Source of the DNA: Pseudomonas poae
Lineage (GTDB): Bacteria; Pseudomonadota; Gammaproteobacteria; Pseudomonadales; Pseudomonadaceae
Direction: 5' to 3'
Assembly: GCF_001439785.1 (NCBI RefSeq)
Contig: NZ_JYLI01000005.1
Span: 1 to 64,000 of the forward strand
Length of the DNA stretch: 64,000 bases
Each line of letters starts with the position of its first letter. The first letter of the stretch is position 1. The position numbers and the translations under genes were made by a program. Below the pieces are notes generated by a model, which was given only the letters and a program-made list of their open reading frames with translations, was not told the DNA's origin and did no database searches. Of the stretch, positions 26,494 to 35,345 are shown in pieces.

Positions 26494-28116
26494 ATGAAGA
26501 TTTCAACCAAGCTGCTGCTCTCCTTCGTACTGTGCGCGTTCATTACCCTGGGCGTCGGCGCACTGGGCATCAAAGGCGTGATCCGTCTGGCTTCGGCCCT
26601 CGATTTAACGTTTTCCAACAATCTGGTCTCGGTCAGCAACACGGCGGCGACCCTCAATGGCCTGGTTGCCCACAACCGCGGCTTGTACCGGTTGCTGGAT
26701 GCCAGTCATGGCGATGTGGCCCAGCAAGACCGTGAACGCGTGCGCCAGGACATTGCCGCCCAACTCAAGGCCGGCCTGAGCGCTTACGCCACCTATCGCA
26801 CCACCCCCCTCGAAGATGACGAACGCGCTGCAGGGGACAAGTTTGATCAATTAATGCCCGGCTACATCAGCAGTTCCGAAGGCATCATTGCACTGCTCGA
26901 TGCAGGGCAGACAGAACAGGCAAGAGTGCAACTCAACACCACCAACAACGAAATGTTCAGGCAGGCCCGCGAACTGATCCGCGCGATCATCGATTCCAAC
27001 AGCCGGCAGATCAAAGAAGGCTCGATCGAGGCCGATGAGCTGCGCAGCAGCGCCATGAACTGGATGATTGGCGGCATCGTGCTGGCCTTCATCATCGCTA
27101 TCACGGTCGGCCTGCTGATCACCCGCCTGATCACGCGCCCCATCGCCCAGGCCGTGGCAAGCGCCCAACGGATTGCCCAGGGCGACCTGACTCACGCGAT
27201 TCTCACCGATCGCACCGATGAAGCCGGGCAACTGCTGATGGCGATTTCGGATATGCAGGGCGGTCTGAAAACCACACTGCTGGAAATCGCCAACGCTTCG
27301 GACCAACTGGCGTCCGCTGCTGAAGAACTGAGTGCGGTGACCGACGAGAGCACACGCAGCCTCACCCGCCAGAACGACGAAATCCAGCAAGCCGCCACCG
27401 CCGTCAACCAGATGACCGCAGCCGTCGACGAAGTGGCCGGCAACGCCGTGTCAACCTCCGAGGCCTCGAACCAGGCCACCACGGAAGCCGAAGAAGGCCA
27501 GCAGCAAGTGGAACAGGCCGTTTCCGGCATGAGCTCGATGGTGGTGGAAATCAACGACTCGACGCAATCGGTCGCCGACCTCGCCAATCAGGTTCGCGAA
27601 ATCGGCAAGGTGATCGATGTGATTCGCGGCATCGCCGACCAGACCAACCTGCTGGCGCTCAATGCGGCCATCGAAGCGGCCCGCGCGGGCGAGCAAGGCC
27701 GCGGTTTTGCGGTAGTCGCCGACGAGGTGCGCGCATTGGCCCATCGCACCCAGACCTCCACCGTGGACATTGAAAAAATGATCGGCGAAGTCCAGGCCGG
27801 TGCCGACGATGCCGTGGCCGCGATGAACAAGAGCCTCACCTGGGCCAATAACACCCAGACCCTGGCACAGAACGCCGGGCATGCCCTGCAGCGGATTACC
27901 AGCAGCGTGGCGAAGATCAACGAACGCAACCTGGTGATCGCCTCCGCGTCCGAAGAACAGGCTCAAGTGGCCCGCGAAGTCGACCGCAACCTGCTGAACA
28001 TCCAGGACCTGTCGACCCAGACAGCCGCCGCTGCCAACCAGACCAACGCCTCCAGTCAGGACCTGTCGCGTCTGGCGACCTCGTTCAATGTGCTGGTCAG
28101 CAAGTTCAAGCTGTAA
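26494..28116 (+). CDS. Methyl-accepting chemotaxis protein (four-helix-bundle sensor)
   Basis: The 540-residue chemoreceptor has a first membrane span at about 8-30. A helical periplasmic sensor of about 155 residues (4HB type) follows, with a second span near 190-212 ([20 protein letters not shown]), then a HAMP domain. The signalling domain has the hairpin tip [20 protein letters not shown]. It is a 40H-type receptor by length. The ligand cannot be read from sequence. The ribosome site is weak. It stands alone, with no che genes nearby. Confidence 0.93.
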   Translation: MKISTKLLLSFVLCAFITLGVGALGIKGVIRLASALDLTFSNNLVSVSNTAATLNGLVAHNRGLYRLLDASHGDVAQQDRERVRQDIAAQLKAGLSAYATYRTTPLEDDERAAGDKFDQLMPGYISSSEGIIALLDAGQTEQARVQLNTTNNEMFRQARELIRAIIDSNSRQIKEGSIEADELRSSAMNWMIGGIVLAFIIAITVGLLITRLITRPIAQAVASAQRIAQGDLTHAILTDRTDEAGQLLMAISDMQGGLKTTLLEIANASDQLASAAEELSAVTDESTRSLTRQNDEIQQAATAVNQMTAAVDEVAGNAVSTSEASNQATTEAEEGQQQVEQAVSGMSSMVVEINDSTQSVADLANQVREIGKVIDVIRGIADQTNLLALNAAIEAARAGEQGRGFAVVADEVRALAHRTQTSTVDIEKMIGEVQAGADDAVAAMNKSLTWANNTQTLAQNAGHALQRITSSVAKINERNLVIASASEEQAQVAREVDRNLLNIQDLSTQTAAAANQTNASSQDLSRLATSFNVLVSKFKL

Positions 28117-28178
28117 GTAGCCTGGCGTGGGTGCGCGCTGTATCGTGCAAGGCAACCTTGCTCGATACCGCCAGCCCC

Positions 28179-28391
28179 ATGACCACGCCCACCCTTTGCC
28201 CCGCCTGCGGCGCCCCCAATGATTGCACCCTCGCCGACCCGCGCACTGCAGGCATGGCCTGCTGGTGCTTCAGCGTCAGCATCGACCCGGCGCTGCTCCA
28301 GGCCCTTCCCGATGAGCTACGCAACAAGGCCTGCCTGTGCCCCCGTTGCGCCCAGGTGGACGAACACTTGCGCAACCCAGATGCGCGTTGA
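28179..28391 (+). CDS. Cysteine-rich CWC family protein
   Basis: The 70-residue protein contains CPACGAPNDC, CWCF and CLCPRCA clusters, the pattern of the CWC family (cysteine-rich, CWC motif), which probably binds zinc. I start at MTTPTLCPACG (28179); a longer frame runs back towards the chemoreceptor. Its last 11 bp overlap the start of the RsuA-type pseudouridine synthase gene. This pairing is common in Pseudomonas and suggests a linked role, which is not defined. Confidence 0.8.
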   Translation: MTTPTLCPACGAPNDCTLADPRTAGMACWCFSVSIDPALLQALPDELRNKACLCPRCAQVDEHLRNPDAR

Positions 28392-29073
28392 TCGCTTGCT
28401 CAGCAACCTGCCGCGCTTCAATCGCAAGCAGGTACGCGTGTTATTGGTGGAACGGCGAGTGAGCGTCGATGGGGTGGCGGTCAGCGATCCGCATCATGAC
28501 GTGCGCGAATTCAGCCGGGTATGCGTGGACGATGAGGTGGTGCAAGCCGGTAAACCGGCGCGCTATTTCATGCTGCACAAACCCCGGGGCTGCGTGAGCG
28601 CCACAGCGGACCCGCAACACCCCACAGTCCTGGACCTGCTGGATGAACCGGACAAGCACGAGTTGCATATCGCCGGTCGCCTGGACTTCAACACCACCGG
28701 CCTGCTGCTGATCACCAACGACGGCCAGTGGTCACGGCGCCTGACGCAACCAACGACCAAGCTGCCCAAGGTCTACCGGGTTGAAACCGAGCAGGATATC
28801 GGCAACGAGTACGCGGCGACATTCAAGGCGGGCCTGTACTTTGCCTTCGAAGACCTCACCACCCAACCGGCCGAGCTTCAATTGCTGGGCCCGAGAACCG
28901 CGCGACTGAGCATCATCGAAGGCCGTTATCACCAGGTAAAACGCATGTTCGGGCATTTCGACAACAAGGTGCTGGCCTTGCACCGCGAGCGCATGGGGCC
29001 GCTTGAGTTGGATAGCGGGCTGGCGCCCGGCGAGTATCGCGCGTTGCGCCCGCAAGAGATCCAGCAAGTCTGA
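28381..29073 (+). CDS. RsuA-type 16S rRNA pseudouridine synthase
   Basis: The 230-residue protein has an N-terminal S4 RNA-binding domain (MRVDRLLSNLPRFNRKQVR) and the RsuA/RluB-family catalytic motif GRLDFNTTGLLL with the active aspartate. A second family motif lies in EGRYHQVKRMF. RsuA makes pseudouridine 516 in 16S rRNA; whether this is the rsuA orthologue or a paralogue cannot be settled here. The ATG at 28381 overlaps the CWC gene, indicating translational coupling. Confidence 0.9.
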   Translation: MRVDRLLSNLPRFNRKQVRVLLVERRVSVDGVAVSDPHHDVREFSRVCVDDEVVQAGKPARYFMLHKPRGCVSATADPQHPTVLDLLDEPDKHELHIAGRLDFNTTGLLLITNDGQWSRRLTQPTTKLPKVYRVETEQDIGNEYAATFKAGLYFAFEDLTTQPAELQLLGPRTARLSIIEGRYHQVKRMFGHFDNKVLALHRERMGPLELDSGLAPGEYRALRPQEIQQV

Positions 29074-29155
29074 GGCCCATCGGCATTGCCTGCCTGTCAT
29101 AAAGCGAGTGCAGAGTGGTTTGCGCGCTCTACCCGCTTGCCAGGAGTCTTACGAC

Positions 29156-30040
29156 ATGACGCCAGAAATCGCTGTGTTGGATATGCAGGGTCAGTACCGG
29201 GTTTACACGGAGTTATACCGCGCGGACGCGGCTGAAAAGACCATCGTCCTGGTCAACGGCTCGATGGCCACCACGGCTTCCTTCGCCCAGACCGTGAAAA
29301 GCCTGCACCCGCAATTCAATGTGGTTCTGTACGACCAGCCCTACGCCGGCCGTTCCAGAATCCACAACCGCCATGAGCACATGCTCACCAAGGAGGTCGA
29401 AGGCCAGCTCCTGCTGGACCTCATCGACCACTTCGCCGCCGAGCATGTGCTGTCCTTCTCCTGGGGCGGCACGGCGGCGCTGGTGGCCTTGTCCCAGCAG
29501 CCCCGGCGCGTGGAAAAGGCGGTGATCAGCTCGTTCTCCCCGGTGATCAATGCGCCCATGCGTGACTATCTTGAACGGGGCGCCGATTACCTCGGCAACC
29601 GCGACCGCCACCGCGTCGGCCATCTGGTTAACAGCACCCTCGGCAAGCACCTGCCGTCGTTGTTCAAGCGCTTCAACTACAAACACGTCAGCGGCCTGGC
29701 CGAGCACGAATACGGGCAGATGCATTTTCACATCAGCCAGATGCTGGACGGTGATCGACAGTATTACCTCAAGGCAGCCAAGGCCATCGACGTACCGGTG
29801 CTGTTCATCAACGGCGAATGGGACGAATACACCTGCCCCCAGGATGCCCGGTTGTTCGGGCAGCATGTGGCGCACAGCAGCTTCAGCACCATTCAGGCAA
29901 CCGGGCATTTCCTCGACATGGAACACAAGGCAGCCTGCCGCGACAGCCGGGAGGCGGTGGTGGGATTCTTGAAGGGGCAACGGCCGTTGAGCCGGTTGAG
30001 ATGTCAGCAGGGACGGACGCAGCAGGCATTCGCACTCTGA
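29156..30040 (+). CDS. phaG: (R)-3-hydroxydecanoyl-ACP:CoA transacylase PhaG
   Basis: PhaG diverts 3-hydroxyacyl groups from fatty-acid synthesis to medium-chain polyhydroxyalkanoate synthesis. The 294-residue alpha/beta-hydrolase-fold protein reads very close to P. putida PhaG throughout (start MTPEIAVLDMQGQYRVYTE, nucleophile SFSWGG, NGEWDEYT and GHFLDME for the acid and His). RhlA and HAA-forming relatives are similar, so an HAA synthase role is the main alternative. AGGAG precedes the ATG at 29156. It is the only PHA-linked gene in the window. Confidence 0.88.
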   Translation: MTPEIAVLDMQGQYRVYTELYRADAAEKTIVLVNGSMATTASFAQTVKSLHPQFNVVLYDQPYAGRSRIHNRHEHMLTKEVEGQLLLDLIDHFAAEHVLSFSWGGTAALVALSQQPRRVEKAVISSFSPVINAPMRDYLERGADYLGNRDRHRVGHLVNSTLGKHLPSLFKRFNYKHVSGLAEHEYGQMHFHISQMLDGDRQYYLKAAKAIDVPVLFINGEWDEYTCPQDARLFGQHVAHSSFSTIQATGHFLDMEHKAACRDSREAVVGFLKGQRPLSRLRCQQGRTQQAFAL

Positions 30041-30135
30041 AATGCCATCGCTGCGGAAGCGACAGCAAACTCATAGATTTTTGAAGAAAAACTTCAAATT
30101 GCGGCGAACATCTGGTACAAAGTCAGCCGCTTTGA

Positions 30136-30209
30136 GCGGGTATAGTTTAGTGGCAAAACGAAAGCTTCCCAAGCTTTAGTTGAGGGTTCGATTCCCTCTA
30201 CCCGCTCCA
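30136..30209 (+). tRNA. tRNA-Gly (anticodon CCC)
   Basis: The 74-nt cloverleaf has acceptor GCGGGTA pairing with TACCCGC and an encoded CCA end. The anticodon stem AAAGC/GCTTT closes loop TTCCCAA, giving anticodon CCC for GGG codons. The T-arm GAGGGTTCGATTCCCTC is canonical. Confidence 0.95.
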
Positions 30210-30255
30210 CTCTTTTTGGGTCCGACGTCGCAGTTTTTTTGACGGAAGATGCATG

Positions 30256-30284
30256 AAAAACCGGTCCGAATGGCCGGTTTTTTT
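30256..30284 (+). terminator. Terminator downstream of tRNA-Gly
   Basis: AAAACCGG-TCC-GAAT-GGCCGGTTTTTTT forms an interrupted stem followed by seven T. It lies 47 bp after the tRNA. A short ORF across it (30253-30609) is not a gene. Confidence 0.75.
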
Positions 30285-30406
30285 ATGGCTGCCATTTGAG
30301 TCAGGCATCAGACAATCCACTCAAGACCTGTACAAACCAATAATTCTGTACAACTATCTACCCTTGAGCGCCGGCAAGACGCTGCGCGCGATCAAGGAGC
30401 CAGGCC

Positions 30407-30931
30407 ATGCCGCGCCTTCTGGTTTCACTGTTGCTGATACTCAGCCTGGGTGGCTGCGCCCATGTGGGCGTCGAGCACTATGCCAATCAGCAACCGCAAT
30501 TGGATCTGCAGCGTTTCTTCAGCAAGCCCGTCAAGGCCTGGGGGATATTCGAAAAACGCTCGGGCGAAGTGGCCAAGCGTTTCGAGGTGGACATCACCAG
30601 CCGGCGTGAGGGCAATGCGCTGATTCTCGATGAGCGATTTCTATACAGCGATGGCACGCGCCAGCAGCGGGTGTGGACGCTCACCCCCGATGGCCCCGGG
30701 CGCTGGCGTGGGCGCGCCGGTGATGTCGTGGGCGAGGCCATCGGCGAAGTGGCCGGCAATGCGCTGCGCTGGCGCTACCGGCTCAACCTGCCGGTGGATG
30801 GTTCTGTGTACGAAGTCAGTTTTGACGACTGGATGTACCTGATGGATGAAGACACGCTGATCAACCGTTCGAGCATGTCCAAGTTCGGCGTTGAGTGGGG
30901 CCAGGTCACGTTGTTCTTTCGTCGCCAATAA
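30407..30931 (+). CDS. DUF3833 family lipoprotein
   Basis: The 174-residue protein has a lipoprotein signal (LILSLGGC, Cys17). It is a beta-rich domain with YEVSFDDWMYLMDEDTLINR, which I associate with DUF3833, a family often linked to lipid-modification clusters but without a defined function. AAGGAG precedes the ATG at 30407. It is followed after 21 bp by a DUF6482-like gene, so the two may form an operon. Confidence 0.78.
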   Translation: MPRLLVSLLLILSLGGCAHVGVEHYANQQPQLDLQRFFSKPVKAWGIFEKRSGEVAKRFEVDITSRREGNALILDERFLYSDGTRQQRVWTLTPDGPGRWRGRAGDVVGEAIGEVAGNALRWRYRLNLPVDGSVYEVSFDDWMYLMDEDTLINRSSMSKFGVEWGQVTLFFRRQ

Positions 30932-30952
30932 ACCTGAACGCGAGGGTGAATC

Positions 30953-31258
30953 ATGAATGTGCAAATGTTGACCGAACTGGCCGAAAAAGGCGCAATACGT
31001 GAGCTGGAGCTACTGTCGCTGGAGGGCGGCTTTTACATTGCTCGCGTGAAACTCGACGACGGCGAACTGACCTTGCTGGACGAACATGGCAAGACCCTGC
31101 GCCTGCGTTCCACTACCCATCTGCGCGACCTGTTGCAACGCGTTCCGCCATTTCCCTGTGTGCTGGTGCAGCAGTGCGTGCATGACGAAATGTGCGGCAC
31201 GCGTGCAGGACCTATCGGTGCCTTGCGCATTCCGTTTTCGCTCGCGGCGACGCACTAG
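30953..31258 (+). CDS. Small cytoplasmic protein, DUF6482-like
   Basis: The 101-residue protein starts MNVQMLTELAEKGAIRELELLSLEGG, which resembles the small pseudomonad family DUF6482. It has no signal peptide or membrane segment. Two cysteines (QQCVHDEMCG) are spaced like a possible metal or redox site. Function unknown. GAGGG precedes the ATG. Confidence 0.68.
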   Translation: MNVQMLTELAEKGAIRELELLSLEGGFYIARVKLDDGELTLLDEHGKTLRLRSTTHLRDLLQRVPPFPCVLVQQCVHDEMCGTRAGPIGALRIPFSLAATH

Positions 31259-31377
31259 GCGCTTCGCCTGCGTCGCAAAACCTCGCAATACCTCTCTCCG
31301 GCGCCGTTCCGAGGCGCTCATACACTGCAGTGACCACTCACCGAAATACCGCTCATCAATTACCGGTGGGTAGAGTG

Positions 31378-31405
31378 TTGATATTTTATTTTCTGTGGTT
31401 ATAGT
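31378..31405 (+). promoter_or_regulatory. Sigma-70-type promoter of hicAB
   Basis: TTGATA (31378-31383) and TATAGT (31400-31405) are 16 bp apart, 31 bp before the hicA start. HicB antitoxins usually bind such promoters through their C-terminal domain. Confidence 0.6.
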
Positions 31406-31435
31406 CGCCACCAACACCCACCACAAGGAGGTGTT

Positions 31436-31618
31436 GTGGATAGTCGATACTTGATAGGTCATATCGTTGCGGATGGCTAGTACCTGGTGCGTATCAGAGG
31501 CAGTCATCACCACTACAAACACCCGACCAAGCCGGGACTGGTGACGATTCCTCATCCAAAAAAGGATCTGTTGGACAAGACTGCCAAAAGCATTTTGAAA
31601 CAGGCTCTGCTGAGTTGA
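31436..31618 (+). pseudogene. hicA: HicA toxin gene interrupted by an in-frame amber codon
   Basis: The frame starting GTG 31436 encodes a 60-codon HicA protein except that codon 15 (31478-31480) is TAG. Before it the product reads MDSRYLIGHIVADG; after it YLVRIRGSHHHYKHP, ending KSILKQALLS and TGA 31616. In HicA proteins this position is tryptophan (DGWYLVR), so one base change TGG to TAG explains it. The catalytic histidine region GSHHHYKHP and the rest are intact, so the mutation looks recent. AAGGAGG lies just 4 bp before the GTG. HicA is normally an mRNA-cleaving toxin; here it should be truncated at 14 residues unless read through or restarted at GTG 31487. Confidence 0.85.
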
Positions 31619-31639
31619 ACGTCTGTGGAGGACAAACCC

Positions 31640-32050
31640 ATGCTGTACCCCATCGCAATTTCAACCGGTGACAAAGACCACGCCTGGGGCGTGGAAGTCC
31701 CGGATATTCCTGGCTGCCATTCGGCCGGCGACGACCTGGACGACGCCATGGCCATGGCCCGCGAAGCCATCGAAGGACACTTCGAAATCCTTGCCGAAGA
31801 CGGCTCGCCGATTCCCGGCGCGCAAAAAGTCACGGTGCATGCCGCCAACCCCCAATACGCCGGCTGTATCTGGGCAGTGGTGGACATCGATGTCACCCGC
31901 TATCTGGGCAAGGCGCAAAAACTCAACATCACCTTGCCTGGCTATCTGCTTAATCGCATTGATGACTATGTGCTACACCACCCGGAAGAAAAAAGCCGTT
32001 CAGGTTTTCTGGCATCGGCAGCACTCAAGGTACTACAGAACGGCCACTGA
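31640..32050 (+). CDS. hicB: HicB antitoxin
   Basis: HicB neutralises HicA and represses its own promoter. The 136-residue protein has the partly degraded RNase H-like fold at the N-terminus (MLYPIAISTGDKDHAWGVEV, VPDIPGCHSAGDD). A ribbon-helix-helix-type C-terminus follows (KLNITLPGYLLNRIDDYV). GGAGG lies before ATG 31640; the GTG at 31625 in the same frame is a weaker start. It appears intact while its toxin partner carries an amber codon. Confidence 0.9.
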   Translation: MLYPIAISTGDKDHAWGVEVPDIPGCHSAGDDLDDAMAMAREAIEGHFEILAEDGSPIPGAQKVTVHAANPQYAGCIWAVVDIDVTRYLGKAQKLNITLPGYLLNRIDDYVLHHPEEKSRSGFLASAALKVLQNGH

Positions 32051-32065
32051 CCCAGGAGCGCGCTC

Positions 32066-32566
32066 ATGCCCCACGAATACACCCTCATGCCCTCCCCCGT
32101 CGGCCAGCTCACCCTGGTGGCGCGCGCCGGCAAGCTCGCGGCCATCCTGTGGGAAACGGAGCGCGCCAACCGTGTTCGCCTGGGTGATTTGATCGAGACC
32201 GGCGATAACCCGGTGCTGCTGGAAACCGAACGCCAGTTGACCGAATATTTCGCCGGAACGCGCAACCATTTCGAGCTGGAGCTGGATTTTGTCGGCACCG
32301 ACTTTCAGAAGCAGGTCTGGCAAGCGCTGTTGACCATTCCCTTCGGCGAAACCCGCAGCTACAGCCAGATTGCCTCGCAGATCGGCAACCCCACCGCCGT
32401 TCGCGCAGTGGGCGCCGCCAACGGTCGCAACCCCATCTCGATCATTGCGCCGTGTCATCGCGTCATTGGCGCATCGGGCACCTTGACCGGGTTTGCCGGG
32501 GGGCTTGAGGCCAAGCAGTACCTGTTGACGCTGGAAAACCGCAACCAAGCCAACCTGGTGTTCTGA
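32066..32566 (+). CDS. ogt: Methylated-DNA-protein-cysteine methyltransferase (Ogt)
   Basis: Ogt directly removes O6-alkyl groups from guanine by transfer to a cysteine. The 166-residue protein carries the active-site motif PCHRVIG preceded by RNPISIIA, and the winged-helix segment SYSQIASQIGNPTAVRAVG. It lacks the Ada regulatory domain. It begins 15 bp after hicB, with CAGGAG before the ATG. Its stop codon abuts the stop of the convergent GNAT gene with no bases between. Confidence 0.95.
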   Translation: MPHEYTLMPSPVGQLTLVARAGKLAAILWETERANRVRLGDLIETGDNPVLLETERQLTEYFAGTRNHFELELDFVGTDFQKQVWQALLTIPFGETRSYSQIASQIGNPTAVRAVGAANGRNPISIIAPCHRVIGASGTLTGFAGGLEAKQYLLTLENRNQANLVF

Positions 32567-33358
32567 TTACACCTGTGCAACCGGGCCCCGCACAAAGGTC
32601 TGATAATCGAACAAGCGCTCGAAACCCAGGCTTTGATAGAGCGACGTAGCCCCCGTAGTCGCCTCAAGAAAACAGAGCCGCCCGCCCAGGCGCCAGGCAT
32701 GAAGCAGCACTGTCTGGATCAATCGAGTGCCATAGCCCTTACCGCGAAGACCCGCGACGGTACCAAAATCGTTGATGCGCGCCGCCCCGTCACACATCGA
32801 CAACGTCAACGAAGAAGCCACCTGGCCCTCGACAGACAAAACGAAGTGGTACAACGCCTCACCCGCCTCAAGAGCCCGCTCATGCCGCAGCTGATAATGC
32901 GCGACCTCTGCGGGAGCCGACGAGAACGCACTGGCAAGCGGGACGGCCCACTGTGTGAGGTCGCGGGTCAGGCTGATCTGCGCAGCCGCCGCACTGGGCG
33001 ATGGCGTGAACGACACCCATCGAAGGGCCATTGCGGTGGTCATTTCGGCCGCCTGAAAATCGAGGTTCGTGAGCAGCTCACGCAACACCTCAACCTTTTG
33101 CTCGTGAATGACCAGGCGCACAGGCAGCGCGGTACGGCGGATCAAATCCAGCGCAGCGGCCAGCTCATCGCCCGACGGCACGCACCCCAGCCGAATGATG
33201 AGCAGGTTCTGCGGACCATCGTCTTCATCAATGACATAAGCGCTGACGCACGAACCGTAGCGGCGATACGGCAAGCAGGTCGTGGAATAAAAATGTTCGT
33301 CGGTTTTTTGATAGAGCGCACTCAGCTCACAGGCGCTGTCATTGGGCATGGGCAACAT
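32567..33358 (-). CDS. GNAT-family N-acetyltransferase
   Basis: The 263-residue protein has a C-terminal GNAT domain with the acetyl-CoA motif LRGKGYGTRLIQ at about residues 210-221 and the later SLYQSLGFERL motif. The N-terminal 120 residues are a second, less clear half, as in some two-domain GNAT proteins. The acceptor substrate is unknown. The start MLPMPNDS could alternatively be the second ATG, three codons in. The gene is divergent from the iron-permease-like gene. Confidence 0.82.
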   Translation of the reverse strand: MLPMPNDSACELSALYQKTDEHFYSTTCLPYRRYGSCVSAYVIDEDDGPQNLLIIRLGCVPSGDELAAALDLIRRTALPVRLVIHEQKVEVLRELLTNLDFQAAEMTTAMALRWVSFTPSPSAAAAQISLTRDLTQWAVPLASAFSSAPAEVAHYQLRHERALEAGEALYHFVLSVEGQVASSLTLSMCDGAARINDFGTVAGLRGKGYGTRLIQTVLLHAWRLGGRLCFLEATTGATSLYQSLGFERLFDYQTFVRGPVAQV

Positions 33359-33524
33359 CCAGGCAAAAACCCAGTCTTGGAGGTGACGCAGCTACGTGCT
33401 GTAGGCCGACTCCTAAAAGAGGATCAAAAAAGCGTCGCCTGGCTTGGGAAGTTAACTGTAAAAAGAAATTTCACAGGCCAGCCACGGTCGATATGGTCAT
33501 CACCCACTTCAAAGGAAAAAGGTC

Positions 33525-33950
33525 ATGAAATTCGCCGCCATCTCGCAATCCCTGTCCCGCTGGGCAGGCAGTGCCCGGACGTTCTATGCCGCCGTCGCAT
33601 TGATTTGCTTGTGGAGCCTGAGCGGGCCGTACTTCCACTACAACGACACCTGGCAATTGATCATCAATACCTCGACCACCATCATCACGTTTCTGATGGT
33701 GTTCCTGATCCAGAACACGCAAAACCGCGACAATGACATCCTGCACATCAAGATCGATGAACTGCTGCGCGTCTCCAAGGATGCGCAGAATGCGGTGCTG
33801 AGTCTGGATGGGCTCGACCGTAAAGAACTCGAAAAACTACGCCAGGAATACCGCAGCATCGGCAAAACCGGCACCGTCAGTTTGAACAGCAGTTGCGGCA
33901 TCGCTGCCGACGATGCCGAACAAGTCAGGACCGACCTGAACCAGGCATGA
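33525..33950 (+). CDS. Low-affinity iron permease family protein
   Basis: The 141-residue protein has two membrane segments (ARTFYAAVALICLWSL and LIINTSTTIITFLMVFLIQ) followed by NTQNRDNDILHIKIDELLR, the signature of the low-affinity iron permease family (PF04120-type). Bacterial members are not proven iron transporters. AAAGGAAAAAGG precedes the ATG at 33525. A strong terminator begins at its stop codon. Confidence 0.85.
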   Translation: MKFAAISQSLSRWAGSARTFYAAVALICLWSLSGPYFHYNDTWQLIINTSTTIITFLMVFLIQNTQNRDNDILHIKIDELLRVSKDAQNAVLSLDGLDRKELEKLRQEYRSIGKTGTVSLNSSCGIAADDAEQVRTDLNQA

Positions 33951-33987
33951 AAAAACGGCGGTTGGATCTGATCCAACCGCCGTTTTT
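33951..33987. terminator. Bidirectional terminator, 14-bp perfect stem
   Basis: AACGGCGGTTGGATC pairs with the mirrored GATCCAACCGCCGTT across a one-to-two-base loop, with A-run and T-run at the sides. It ends the iron-permease-like gene on the plus strand and the DUF4142 gene on the minus strand. Confidence 0.92.
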
Positions 33988-34004
33988 CATTTCAGGCCAG
34001 CCTC

Positions 34005-34532
34005 TCAACCGTCGCCTTGATGGCCTTTGCCATAAGTCGACGCCAGCGCACGGGCCTTTTGCAAACGCTCCTCCAGCTTGGGCAGCGTCTCATCCACCAG
34101 GGCCTTTATTTCCGGCACGCTGGAAGCCGCACCCTCGCGCTTGAACAGGGCGATGGCGTCTTCGTTTTCCTTGACCTGCTGCGCCGTATAGGCGGCGTCG
34201 AACGAGTCGCCATCCTTGAGCTCGGGCATCAGGGTTTCGGCCTTGTCGACAATTTTCTCGCGCGGCGCCACGGGCAGCTCGAGCTTCTTGGCGATGGCCG
34301 CCAGGTGCTGGTTGGCCAGCGTGCGCTCGTTGATCACCTCAATGGTGTAGTCCTTGATTTCCTGGGACGAGGTCTTGGAATGGGCCATGCGACTGGTTTC
34401 GATATCGGCCATGCCTTTGGCCGAGGCCTGCTCAATGAATTCGGCAGGCGACTGGGCGAAAGCATTGCTGGCGCCGAGGCCCAGCAGCATCGCGAAACTG
34501 GCGGTGCGTAACCGGATAGCCATGCGGCTCAT
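34005..34532 (-). CDS. DUF4142 family exported protein
   Basis: The 175-residue protein has a signal peptide (MAIRLRTASFAMLLGLGASNAFA). A helical domain follows with SAKGMADIETSRMA and DYTIEVINERTLANQHLAAIA, typical of DUF4142, a ferritin-like fold family of unknown function. I use MSRMAIRL at 34532 with GGAGGAACCC upstream. It is 119 bp downstream of nothing obvious and seems to be its own unit. Confidence 0.82.
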   Translation of the reverse strand: MSRMAIRLRTASFAMLLGLGASNAFAQSPAEFIEQASAKGMADIETSRMAHSKTSSQEIKDYTIEVINERTLANQHLAAIAKKLELPVAPREKIVDKAETLMPELKDGDSFDAAYTAQQVKENEDAIALFKREGAASSVPEIKALVDETLPKLEERLQKARALASTYGKGHQGDG

Positions 34533-34651
34533 GATGGGTTCCTCCAGGGCAAAAATAGGTGCGAGGACATACACCTCGCCCTGAATTCGAATTTTCAGGG
34601 CGGTAAAGGTTTAGAAAAAACTTTTCAGTGCGACGAACGGTCGCCGCTGCT

Positions 34652-35293
34652 TCAGGCAGGCTTGCTGCCGAACAGGCCCGGCAACGCGTGGGCCAGGGCA
34701 TTGATAGCGAAGCCGATGAACATCACGCCGCACAGCCGGGTGATCAGGATTTCGTGGCGCTGATACACCATGCGCACGCGCTGGGCGCCGACCACGCCGA
34801 TCAGAATCGTATAGGCCAGCAGGCCGCCTATAAAGCTCAGGAAAATCAGCGACGGCAGCATCGCCCAGGTCAGCAATTCGGCGCGGCTGGAAAGTAATGC
34901 CGTGAATGTCGCAACCGCCACCGGGTACGCCTTGGGATTGGTCAGGCCAAACAGGATGCCGTGCCAGAACGGATGCCGCGCCGCGCCCTGAGGTGCATCA
35001 CTGTTGCGACGCTGGGTGCGAATCGCGCGCCAGCCGAGCCAGAACAGATACAGCCCGCTGAGCACGCCGAGCACGTCGAATGCCGTGCTGCCGACCTCGC
35101 GCGCGCCCACAATCGCAATCAGCGCGGTGCTGCACCACAGCACGTCCCCCAGCAAATGCCCGCACAAAAATCCCGCGCCGGCACGGCGGCCACGGGAAGC
35201 ACCAATGCCGAACACCGCCAGCACGCCCGGACCTGGCGTAATACCGTAGATGAAGCCTGAAGCAAGGACGGCGAGCAGCAGGGATGGGGTCAT
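34652..35293 (-). CDS. LysE-family exporter
   Basis: The 213-residue membrane protein has about six spans and the LysE/RhtB start pattern GITPGPGVLAVFGIG with the conserved PGP. Members export amino acids such as lysine, homoserine or threonine; the substrate here is unknown. It follows fosA with 52 bp and may share its transcript from the LysR side. Confidence 0.88.
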   Translation of the reverse strand: MTPSLLLAVLASGFIYGITPGPGVLAVFGIGASRGRRAGAGFLCGHLLGDVLWCSTALIAIVGAREVGSTAFDVLGVLSGLYLFWLGWRAIRTQRRNSDAPQGAARHPFWHGILFGLTNPKAYPVAVATFTALLSSRAELLTWAMLPSLIFLSFIGGLLAYTILIGVVGAQRVRMVYQRHEILITRLCGVMFIGFAINALAHALPGLFGSKPA

Positions 35294-35345
35294 GGGCGTG
35301 ACTCTGACGGATGGTTGAGGTGTACGGATTCTGCACGTTCCGGCG

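Noticed and set aside
29091..29110. CTGTCAT before phaG as a possible Pho box
   Set aside because: Only one seven-mer matches; the base pairs 11 further on (CGAGTGC) do not fit, so there is no repeat.
30253..30609. A 118-codon ORF starting in the tRNA-Gly terminator
   Set aside because: It overlaps the DUF3833 lipoprotein gene in another frame, starts inside a terminator stem and has no ribosome site.
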